Assembly (NCBI RefSeq): GCF_001746295.1
Contig: NZ_MJAH01000027.1
Coordinates: 1-49,700 of the forward strand
DNA from: Streptomyces sp. LUP47B
Lineage (GTDB): Bacteria; Actinomycetota; Actinomycetes; Streptomycetales; Streptomycetaceae
Length of the DNA stretch: 49,700 bases
Direction of reading: 5' to 3'
The number at the start of each line of letters is the position of its first letter. Position 1 is the stretch's first letter. A program made the translations under genes and the position numbers. Positions 43,396-49,700 of the stretch are shown piece by piece. The notes beneath the pieces are model-generated. The model did not search any database. It worked only from the letters and a program-made list of their open reading frames with translations, and had not been told where the DNA came from.

Positions 43396-45180
43396 TTATA
43401 GCCGCGCGCCCTTGAGCGCCATGTGCAGCAACAGTCGGTCCTCGCCGTCGTCCAGGTCCAGGCCGGTGAGCTGTTCGACGCGGGAGAGGCGGTAGTAGAG
43501 GGTCTGGCGGTGGATACCCAGTTCCGCTGCGGTACGGCCGGCCTGGCCCGCGCAGTCGAGGTAGACCTCGGCGGTGCGGGCGAGTTCGCGGTGGGTGGGG
43601 GAGAGAAGGGGGCGTACGACGGGGTCGTGGGCCGTCTCCGGGGGCAGCGCGGTCAGCAGACGGTACGGGCCGATGCGCGACCACTCCGCGACCGGCCCGA
43701 ACCCGGGTTCCGCGAGCGCGGCCCGGGCCGCGGCGGACGCCTCCTGCCAGGCGGCGGCCAGTCCCGCAAGACCCACACGAGCGTCGGCGACGCCGGCGGC
43801 CACGGCACCTGGGGCTGCGGTGGCCCTTGTCGCGCCGGGAGCGGGAGTACTGCGCGCCGCGCCGGGGCTCGGCGTGGCGCTGGGGGCCGGCGTGTTGCGT
43901 GCCGCGCCTGGGTCTGCCGTGCTGCTTGTCGCGCCGGGGGCTGGGGTGCCCCGCGTGGTGCCGGAGGTCGGCGTACTGCGCGTCGCATCCGGGGCCGCCG
44001 TGCTGCTTGTCGCGGTGGGGGCAGTGCTGCCATGTGTGGCCGCGGGGGCCGGCGTATTGCGTGCCGCGCCTGGGGCCGCCGTGCTGCTCGTCGTGTCGGG
44101 GGCGGGGGTGCCCCGCGTGGTGCCGGGGGCCGGCGTGCTGCGTGTCGCACTCGGGGCCGCCGTGCTGCTCGTCGTGTCGGGGGCGGGGGTGCCCCGCGTG
44201 GTGCCGGGGGCCGGCGTATTGCGTGCCGCGCCTGGGGCCGCCGTACCGCCCGTCGCACCGTGGGCGGCGGTGTCCTGCATCGCTCCCGGGGGTTCCGTAC
44301 CGCGGGCCGCCCCCGGGGACGTCGTACCGCGCCCCGCCCCCGGGGATGCCGTACCGCCCGGCGCCCCCGGGCCTGTGGTCTCCCGTGCCGCACCGGAAGC
44401 TGCCGTGTCGCCCGTCGTGCCCGGAGCGGCCCGCTCCAGCAGCCGCCCCGCCGCCGAGCTCGCAGGGGTCAGGGTGTCGGTCGCCCGTAGCCGTACCAGT
44501 ACCGCCAGGCTCTGGCCCGCCGCGCCCCACGGCACCGTGCACCACGCCGTCGCGTGCGGGACCGTACGGGCCGACGGGGCGTCGTCCGGGTCGGTGGACG
44601 GCCAGGGGGCGACGCACACCACGGTGTACGGGCCGTCGGCGCGGGAGCCCAGCGCCGTGCGCAGGGCCGCCACCGCCATGTCGCCCTGCCAGCCGCGCTC
44701 CGCGGTCAGCACCGCCCGCAGCTCCCGGCTCAGGTCGGCCCCGTGCTGAGCCTCGTCCGCGAGCAGCGCGCCGATACGGGATGTCACCCGCATCGCCGCG
44801 TCCAGTTGCCGGTCGGTCGGGCCGGGGTCGGGTTCCAGGAGCCAGACGTAACCGAGGACGACCCCCCGGTGACGTACGGGCAGACAGATCCGCCCGCGAT
44901 AGACCCCCGCCTCCGGAGTGGGCGGAATCCGCACCGGCCCGCTCGCCCGGGTGATGCCGAAGCCCTCGAACCACGTCCGGACCGCGGCCGTGGAGCGCCG
45001 GGTCAGGATCGAGCGGGTGCGGACGGGGTCCAGCGCCGACGGATCGAGGTCGCCCTCACTGTCGTACGCGCCGAAGGCGATCAGCTCGAAGTCGCGGTTC
45101 TCCAAGGTCGCCGGCGCGCCAAGGAGCTCCGAGATCTCGTCCACCAGCTCCTGGTAGTCACCTTTGTAGTCGCCTGTCAC
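43396..45180 (-). CDS. PucR family regulator with a ~205-residue repeat insertion
   Basis: This 594-residue protein starts DYKGDYQELVDEISELLG and has an N-terminal PucR-type sensory domain, a central segment, and a C-terminal HTH_30 (about 547-572: GRTAAELGIHRQTLYYRLSR). Between them (about 254-460) is a run of 9-residue Gly/Thr/Pro/Ala repeats absent from normal PucR proteins of about 390-400 residues. Placed head-to-head with proline dehydrogenase, it is the expected proline-responsive activator of putA-pruA. Start GTG 45180 is chosen because the protein core begins there; GTG 45204 would add 8 residues. Confidence 0.88.
   Translation of the reverse strand: MTGDYKGDYQELVDEISELLGAPATLENRDFELIAFGAYDSEGDLDPSALDPVRTRSILTRRSTAAVRTWFEGFGITRASGPVRIPPTPEAGVYRGRICLPVRHRGVVLGYVWLLEPDPGPTDRQLDAAMRVTSRIGALLADEAQHGADLSRELRAVLTAERGWQGDMAVAALRTALGSRADGPYTVVCVAPWPSTDPDDAPSARTVPHATAWCTVPWGAAGQSLAVLVRLRATDTLTPASSAAGRLLERAAPGTTGDTAASGAARETTGPGAPGGTASPGAGRGTTSPGAARGTEPPGAMQDTAAHGATGGTAAPGAARNTPAPGTTRGTPAPDTTSSTAAPSATRSTPAPGTTRGTPAPDTTSSTAAPGAARNTPAPAATHGSTAPTATSSTAAPDATRSTPTSGTTRGTPAPGATSSTADPGAARNTPAPSATPSPGAARSTPAPGATRATAAPGAVAAGVADARVGLAGLAAAWQEASAAARAALAEPGFGPVAEWSRIGPYRLLTALPPETAHDPVVRPLLSPTHRELARTAEVYLDCAGQAGRTAAELGIHRQTLYYRLSRVEQLTGLDLDDGEDRLLLHMALKGARL
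43798..44421 (-). repeat. Coding 27-bp repeat array (about 23 units of 9 residues) inside the PucR gene
   Basis: The translated units follow the pattern G/S/N-T-x-x-P-G/D-A/T-x-R/S, for example TPAPGTTRG, TPAPDTTSS and TAAPGAARN. A higher-order 81-bp unit (three 27-bp repeats) is nearly identical in two adjacent copies beginning at 44072 and 44153 on the + strand. The frame is kept throughout. Confidence 0.9.
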
Positions 45181-45246
45181 TCGGGCATTCTCGCGCAAAA
45201 ACACCCCGCTTCATACATCTGTCTGAGATCTGTGGCACGGATGCGT

Positions 45247-45256
45247 GACAGCTGTC
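45247..45256. promoter_or_regulatory. Palindrome in the PucR/proline dehydrogenase divergent promoter
   Basis: GACAGCTGTC is a perfect 10-bp palindrome in the 145-bp gap between the regulator start and the proline dehydrogenase start. It is a candidate activator site; other dyads nearby are weaker. Confidence 0.35.
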
Positions 45257-45325
45257 GATGGTCCACGATCGGGGGGATCCTTAGATTTCACGGTGGTTCT
45301 ATCTGCTGGTTTGTGGAGGTGCCCC

Positions 45326-46252
45326 GTGCTGGGTCCCGTGATTCTTGCCGCGTCGCGCAGCGACCGGATGCGACGCCTGATCTCGGCGGCCCCGGTGACC
45401 AAGCAGGTCGTCGACCGCTTCATCCCGGGCGAGACGGTCGACGAGATCGTGCCGATCGTCCGTGAGCTGACCGACCGCGGTCTGGAGCTGACGATGGACG
45501 TCGTCGGCGAGGACATCACCACCCCGGAGCAGGCGGAATCCGCCCGGGACGCCTATCTCGCGCTCATCGAGCGGCTCAGGACACTCGAACTGGGTACCAG
45601 GGCCGAGATGTCGGTGAAGCTGTCGATGTTCGGCCAGGCGCTTCCGGGGGGTCACGAGCTGGCCCTCGCGAACGTCCGGCCGGTCGTCGAGGCGGCCGCC
45701 GCTATCGGGACGACCGTCACGCTCGACGCCGAGGACCACACCACCCTCGACTCGATGTTCGCCATCCACGAGGAGCTGCGGAGGGACTTCCCGCAGACCG
45801 GCTGTGTGATCCAGGCCTATCTCTTCCGCACCGAGGCCGACGCCCGCCGGCTCGCCGGGGCGGGCAGCCGGGTACGGCTCGTGAAGGGCGCGTACAAGGA
45901 GCCCGCCGAGGTCGCCTACCAGCAGAAACACGAGATCGACAAGGCGTACGTCCGGGTCCTGCGCATCCTGATGGAGGGCAAGGGATACCCGATGGTCGGC
46001 TCCCACGACCCGCGCCTGATCTCCATCGCCCAGGAACTCGCCCGGCAGGCCGGCCGCAAGCCCGACGAGTACGAGTTCCAGATGCTCTACGGCATCCGCG
46101 GCGACGAACACCTCCGGCTCGCCGCCGAAGGCCACCGGATGCGCGTCTACACCGCCTACGGCACCGACTGGTACGGCTACTTCATGCGGAGGCTCGCGGA
46201 GAAGCCGGCGAACCTGCGCTTTTTCGCCCGCAGCATGATCACCCGGGGCTGA
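45326..46252 (+). CDS. Proline dehydrogenase (monofunctional)
   Basis: This 308-residue FAD enzyme oxidises proline to pyrroline-5-carboxylate. Seen: barrel strands ELTMDVVGE, EMSVKLSMFGQ, VTLDAEDHTTLDS, GCVIQAYLFRTEADAR, RLVKGAYKEP and the C-terminal MLYGIRGDEHLRLAAEGHR...RVYTAYGTDW substrate/FAD region. The monofunctional form is normal in actinobacteria; the second step is pruA downstream. GTG 45326 has GGAGGT (45315-45320). The final 69 bp of the gene recur as a second copy at 46319-46387. The gene symbol is left empty because putA strictly denotes the bifunctional protein. Confidence 0.95.
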   Translation: MLGPVILAASRSDRMRRLISAAPVTKQVVDRFIPGETVDEIVPIVRELTDRGLELTMDVVGEDITTPEQAESARDAYLALIERLRTLELGTRAEMSVKLSMFGQALPGGHELALANVRPVVEAAAAIGTTVTLDAEDHTTLDSMFAIHEELRRDFPQTGCVIQAYLFRTEADARRLAGAGSRVRLVKGAYKEPAEVAYQQKHEIDKAYVRVLRILMEGKGYPMVGSHDPRLISIAQELARQAGRKPDEYEFQMLYGIRGDEHLRLAAEGHRMRVYTAYGTDWYGYFMRRLAEKPANLRFFARSMITRG

Positions 46253-46387
46253 CGGATGAGGCACGCACAGAGCTCTTTCTGCCGGGGGTCCGGGGGTTGT
46301 CCCCCGGGAAGGCGCAGCATGAGGCGCCTCGCCGAGAAGCCGGCGAACCTGCGTTTCTTCGTCCGCAGCATGATCAGCAAGGGCTGA
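46184..46387 (+). repeat. Duplicated 3' end of proline dehydrogenase flanking a 66-bp insert
   Basis: The last 69 bp of the gene (46184-46252, ATG to TGA) are repeated at 46319-46387 with 10 mismatches. Of 22 codons only three residues differ (Ala/Val, Thr/Ser, Arg/Lys), all conservative. The 66-bp insert (46253-46318) holds a hairpin CCGGGGG-TTGT-CCCCCGG (46290-46307). The second copy is in the same frame as the first (135 bp apart), so reading through the TGA would continue to a second stop. It occupies the 172-bp gap before pruA. Confidence 0.9.
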
Positions 46388-46424
46388 GCCCAACACCCGC
46401 TCAAGTTCAAGGAGTACGGATCTC

Positions 46425-48056
46425 ATGGACGCTGTGACCCAGGTCCCCACCCCCGTCAACGAGCCGGTGCGCGGCTACGCCCCCGGCTCGCCCGAGCGGG
46501 CCCGGCTGGAGGCCAGGCTCAAGGAGCTGGCCGAGAACCCGGTCGACCTGCCGATGACCATCGGCGGCGAGAAGCGGCTGGGCGGCGGCGAGGCCTTCCA
46601 GGTCGTGCAGCCGCACAACCACAAGGTCGTGCTGGGCACTTACCGCAACGCCACCCAGCAGGACGCCCGGGACGCCATCGACGCGGCGCTCGCCGCCGCG
46701 CGCGCCTGGCGGGCGATGTCCTTCGACGACCGCGCCGCGATCATCCTGCGCGCCGCCGAACTCCTGTCCGGCCCCTGGCGCGAGACGCTGGCCGCCTCCA
46801 CCATGCTCGGCCAGTCCAAGACCGCCCAGCAGGCCGAGATCGACACGCCCTGCGAGCTGATCGACTTCTGGCGCTTCAACGTCAAGTACGCCCGTGACCT
46901 GCTCGCCGAGCAGCCCCCGGCCAACGCCCCCGGCGTCTGGAACCGCCTCGACCACCGCCCGCTCGAGGGCTTCGTCTACGCGATCACGCCGTTCAACTTC
47001 ACGGCGATCGCGGGCAACCTGCCAACCGCGCCCGCGCTCATGGGCAACGTGGTCGTGTGGAAGCCGTCCCCGACGCAGACCCACGCCGCGGTGCTGCTCA
47101 TGCAGCTCCTGGAGGAGGCCGGTCTGCCCAAGGGTGTCATCAACCTCGTCACCGGCGACGGCATCGAGGTCTCCAAGGTCGCCCTGGAGCACCGGGACCT
47201 CGCGGGCATCCACTTCACCGGTTCGACGAAGACCTTCCAGCACCTGTGGAAGACGGTCGGCGCCAACATCGAGAAGTACCGCACCTACCCGCGCCTGGTC
47301 GGCGAGACCGGCGGCAAGGACTTCGTCGTCGCCCATCCGAGCGCCGACCGCGCGATCCTCAAGACCGCCCTGACCCGCGGTGCCTTCGAGTACCAGGGCC
47401 AGAAGTGCTCGGCGACCTCCCGGGCCTACATCCCGGCGTCGATCTGGAACAGCGGTTTCCGTGAGGAGTTCGCCGCCGAGGTGGACGGCATCGCCATGGG
47501 TGACGTCACCGACCTGTCCAACTTCATCGGCGCGGTCATCGACGAGCGCGCCTTCGCCAAGAACAAGGCCGCGATCGACCGCGCGCAGTCGGACCCCACC
47601 TGCACGATCGTCGCGGGCGGTTCCTACGACGACTCGGTCGGCTGGTTCGTCCGCCCGACCGTCGTCGAGTGCACGGACCCGGCCAACGAGGTCTTCACCA
47701 CCGAGTACTTCGGCCCCTTCCTCGCGGTGTACGTCTACGAGGACGACCGGTACGAGGAGATGCTGACCCAGATGGAGTCGGCGTCCGACTACGCGCTGAC
47801 GGGCTCGGTGATCTCGTCCGACCGCGCGGCGGCCGCGTACACGATGGAGAAGCTGCGCTACGCGGCCGGCAACTTCTACATCAACGACAAGTCCACCGGC
47901 GCCGTCGTCGGCCAGCAGCCCTTCGGCGGGGGCCGCGCCTCCGGCACCAACGACAAGGCCGGCGCCCCGCAGAACCTCCAGCGCTGGACGCTGACCCGCG
48001 CCATCAAGGAGACCCTGGTCCCGCCCACCGACTACGGGTACCCGCACATGGGCTGA
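46425..48056 (+). CDS. pruA: L-glutamate gamma-semialdehyde dehydrogenase
   Basis: This 543-residue aldehyde dehydrogenase completes proline breakdown by oxidising glutamate semialdehyde to glutamate with NAD+. Seen: general base Glu294 in LVGETGGKDF, catalytic Cys328 in FEYQGQKCSATSR, the NAD-binding VWKPSPTQ and FTGSTKTFQ, and QPFGGGRASGTNDKAG at the C-terminal side. GGAG precedes ATG 46425. It is the second gene of the proline operon, probably activated by the divergent PucR protein. Confidence 0.96.
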   Translation: MDAVTQVPTPVNEPVRGYAPGSPERARLEARLKELAENPVDLPMTIGGEKRLGGGEAFQVVQPHNHKVVLGTYRNATQQDARDAIDAALAAARAWRAMSFDDRAAIILRAAELLSGPWRETLAASTMLGQSKTAQQAEIDTPCELIDFWRFNVKYARDLLAEQPPANAPGVWNRLDHRPLEGFVYAITPFNFTAIAGNLPTAPALMGNVVVWKPSPTQTHAAVLLMQLLEEAGLPKGVINLVTGDGIEVSKVALEHRDLAGIHFTGSTKTFQHLWKTVGANIEKYRTYPRLVGETGGKDFVVAHPSADRAILKTALTRGAFEYQGQKCSATSRAYIPASIWNSGFREEFAAEVDGIAMGDVTDLSNFIGAVIDERAFAKNKAAIDRAQSDPTCTIVAGGSYDDSVGWFVRPTVVECTDPANEVFTTEYFGPFLAVYVYEDDRYEEMLTQMESASDYALTGSVISSDRAAAAYTMEKLRYAAGNFYINDKSTGAVVGQQPFGGGRASGTNDKAGAPQNLQRWTLTRAIKETLVPPTDYGYPHMG

Positions 48057-48073
48057 GTCCCTTGTCAGCCGTT

Positions 48074-48105
48074 GGATGCGGCCGGGCTTTCGCCCGGCCC
48101 CATCC
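48074..48105 (+). terminator. Terminator after pruA
   Basis: GGCCGGGC (48080-48087) pairs with GCCCGGCC (48092-48099); the stem extends through one mismatch to GGATG/CATCC. It lies 17 bp after the pruA stop. The following stretch to 48352 is AT-richer (about 48160-48240) and probably holds the promoter of the small gene; I see nothing else in it. Confidence 0.75.
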
Positions 48106-48352
48106 GGTTGTGAAACCGCAGGTCAGTGGCGGGTGATCCACTCCGCCGTCTCAGATAGTAGGAAGTCCGAGTAATTGTGGAGACAGACCGGCCGTCCTCG
48201 CTTAGCTTTGTAGGAGCCGAACGTCTCGCTCGATCAAGCGAATGGCGGTCGTGAGCCGGACCCCATGCAGGCAACCCCTGCGGCCCGCCGCTCCCCGCCC
48301 CTCCGGCGTCTCGTTGTCCCCTTCCCTGGAAATCCGAAGGAGTCGATTTCTC

Positions 48353-48484
48353 ATGGCCGAGACGACCGCCCGCCGTCGAGTCCGTCACACCTCCCGGACC
48401 AGCGAGTCCGACCGCAAGAACGCCGCCGCAGCCCTGCAGCGCGCCCTCGACCGCCGTGACAACGGCGGCTCGACCGGTCACTGA
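48353..48484 (+). CDS. Small basic conserved protein (43 aa)
   Basis: ATG 48353 follows AAGGAG (48337-48342). The product starts MAETTARRRVRHTSRTSESD and ends LQRALDRRDNGGSTGH: a basic, Arg-rich first half and a short helix of alternating Ala, Leu and charged residues. In-frame sequence upstream to 48242 lacks a ribosome-binding site. I recall similar tiny proteins near pruA in Streptomyces, but know no function. Confidence 0.65.
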   Translation: MAETTARRRVRHTSRTSESDRKNAAAALQRALDRRDNGGSTGH

Positions 48485-48504
48485 CCGACTTCTCCAAGCC
48501 GGGA

Positions 48505-48527
48505 GCCGCACCCGAACGAGGTGCGGC
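48505..48527. terminator. Hairpin between the small protein and the phosphatase gene
   Basis: GCCGCACC (48505-48512) pairs with GGTGCGGC (48520-48527) across a 7-nt loop between the convergent stops at 48484 and 48537; it probably ends both transcripts. Confidence 0.75.
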
Positions 48528-48536
48528 GCGGGCCCG

Positions 48537-49700
48537 TCAGGCCCCGCGTCGCACCTCGAAGTGGTCGACGCGCTCCCCGCTCTGCGCGAGCGCCGACACC
48601 GTCAGCCGCGGCCGCGCCCCGCTCTCCGCCTCCACCGAGAGCAGCGAGAACCCGCGGTAGCGCACCCGCGACCACTCCACCGTCTCCTTCCGGGGCTGCT
48701 TGGACTTCGTCCACGCGAAGGTCTCGACGGACTCGTGGTCGTGCACGCGCCCCTCGTAGCTCTCCTTCACGCCCGCCGGGAAGCCGTACAGATCCCGCCC
48801 GCCCCCGCCGGCCGTCACGTACACGATCCCGTCCCGCGTCGGATCCGTGGCGCCGCCGACCGGCACCGTCCGGCCCACCTCGCCGCCACGGATCGCGTCC
48901 GTCCGCTCGTAGACGTGGTTGTGCCCGTTGATCACCAGATCCACCTGGTGCCTCTCGAACAGCGGCAGCCACTCGGCGCGCACCCCGCCGTCGGAGGCGT
49001 GCGAGGACGTCGAGTACGCGCAGTGGTGGAAGTAGACGACGACGAAGTCGATCCCCTTGGCCGCCCGCAGCTCGGCCAGCTTCTTCTCCAGCCACTTCGT
49101 CTGCTTTCCGCCCGTGCAGCCGAAGTTGGCCTGGATCTCGTACGACACGTCGTTCGCGTCCAGCGCCACGACGCCGACGTTGCCGTACACGAAGGAGTAC
49201 ACACCCGGTGCCGAGCGCGGGTCGAAGCCGCTGTCCGGGAGGGACCAGCGGGCGAGCTGGCCGCCGTAACCGTCGGGCGAGTACCAGGCCTCCATGTCGT
49301 GGTTGCCGGTCGTCACCATCCACGGCACGCTCCGCGCGACCTCCTCGTTCTGCTTGAGGAACAGGTCCCAGAAGCCCGGGTCGTAGCCGTCCGACGTCCG
49401 GCCCTGGCCGTTGGCGTCGGCGTAGCAGATGTCGCCGGCGTGGAGGTGGAAGGCGGGCTTCTGGCGCAGCAGGAGGTTGTCGTTGGCGGCCGCGGCGGTG
49501 CCGACACCCTGGTCGCCGAAGGCGGTGAAGACGAACTTCCCGGGGCTCGCCGGGGCCGTCCGGAAACTGCTGATGGTCGAGCGGCGGCTCGCGTCCGCCG
49601 GGTCGAAGCCGTCGTGGCCGACGCCGTAGTAGTACGTCGTGCCGGGGCGCAGGCCGTCCAGGGCCGCGTGCAGGTAGTACTGGTCGAGGGCGAGGCGTAC
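48537..49700 (-). CDS. Purple acid phosphatase-type metallophosphoesterase (5' end outside window)
   Basis: 387 residues are visible and the frame is open to the right edge, so the N-terminus is missing. A fibronectin-III-like segment (LDGLRPGTTYYYGVGHDG) precedes the metallophosphatase domain with all metal blocks: FTAFGDQG, HAGDICYAD (the Tyr is the purple charge-transfer ligand), TTGNHDME, VVYFHHCAYST and INGHNHVYERT. The order FnIII plus metallophosphatase plus C-terminal lobe matches plant-type purple acid phosphatases, generally secreted for phosphate scavenging; a signal peptide would be beyond the edge. Confidence 0.92.
   Translation of the reverse strand, partial: VRLALDQYYLHAALDGLRPGTTYYYGVGHDGFDPADASRRSTISSFRTAPASPGKFVFTAFGDQGVGTAAAANDNLLLRQKPAFHLHAGDICYADANGQGRTSDGYDPGFWDLFLKQNEEVARSVPWMVTTGNHDMEAWYSPDGYGGQLARWSLPDSGFDPRSAPGVYSFVYGNVGVVALDANDVSYEIQANFGCTGGKQTKWLEKKLAELRAAKGIDFVVVYFHHCAYSTSSHASDGGVRAEWLPLFERHQVDLVINGHNHVYERTDAIRGGEVGRTVPVGGATDPTRDGIVYVTAGGGGRDLYGFPAGVKESYEGRVHDHESVETFAWTKSKQPRKETVEWSRVRYRGFSLLSVEAESGARPRLTVSALAQSGERVDHFEVRRGA

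Noticed and set aside
43798..44421. CRISPR-like regular repeats
   Set aside because: The 27-bp repeats are contiguous, lack spacers, and are coding in frame inside the PucR gene.
42452..44974. An 840-codon minus-strand frame across HAD and PucR genes
   Set aside because: It is a shifted frame of the PucR repeat array and the HAD gene; it reads as Arg/Gly/His repeats without domains.
1..49700. tRNA or rRNA genes near gatCAB, ligA or at gene 3' ends
   Set aside because: I looked for T-loop/anticodon patterns and found none that could be supported.

Overview
The window is chromosomal DNA from a high-GC actinomycete, almost certainly a Streptomyces. The evidence is very high GC with strong G/C bias at third codon positions, frequent GTG starts, many apparently leaderless genes, extreme rarity of TTA codons, and gene content and order that match, from memory and unchecked, the S. 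coelicolor core region around SCO5486-SCO5520. I see no rRNA, tRNA, CRISPR, prophage or intact insertion sequence.

Layout. 1-1.4 kb: end of a Gly-rich protein, a TetR regulator and two small divergent membrane proteins with a putative operator between them. 1.4-6.3 kb: cysteine desulfurase and mnmA (sulfur supply and tRNA 2-thiouridylation), separated by a Tat-exported multicopper oxidase and a cell-wall amidase on the other strand. 6.5-10 kb: alpha/beta hydrolase, DUF427 protein, LOG-family protein, SDR and a MetE-like protein. 10-14.7 kb: ligA, then an RmdB-type GGDEF/EAL protein. 15-18.6 kb: gatC-gatA-small membrane protein-gatB (tRNA-dependent amidotransferase). 18.6-23.9 kb: methyltransferase, small membrane proteins, an MMPL exporter and a GNAT acetyltransferase. 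24-27.3 kb: a LAL-type LuxR regulator and a small conserved protein. 27.3-31.3 kb: sugar-dehydrogenase lipoprotein, a 0.8-kb repeat-filled gap, aldo/keto reductase and a 2-hydroxyacid dehydrogenase. 31.5-34.8 kb: CdgE-type PAS-GGDEF-EAL protein. 34.8-40.3 kb: ilvBNC with a leader-peptide attenuator, then serA. 40.4-42.6 kb: a DHA2 exporter divergent from its TetR regulator. 42.6-48.1 kb: HAD phosphatase, PucR-type regulator, proline dehydrogenase and pruA (proline to glutamate). 48.3-49.7 kb: a 43-residue protein and a purple-acid-phosphatase-type enzyme running off the right edge.

How it works together. Most of the window is core metabolism: branched-chain amino acid, serine and proline pathways, tRNA modification and mischarging repair, and DNA ligation. 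Two cyclic-di-GMP proteins with complementary active-site patterns are interspersed: RmdB-like has an intact EAL, while CdgE-like has an intact GGDEF and I-site but a degenerate EAL.

No obvious new multi-gene system is present. The unusual signals are: a TTA (bldA) codon inside the rmdB GGDEF domain; a 160-bp element with perfect 16-bp terminal inverted repeats upstream of gatC; a 112-bp non-coding tandem repeat array; a PucR regulator swollen by about 23 copies of a 9-residue (27-bp) repeat; a duplicated 3' end of the proline dehydrogenase gene flanking a 66-bp hairpin insert; three 13-bp iterons in an exporter/TetR operator region; and a His-rich small frame translationally coupled to cdgE.
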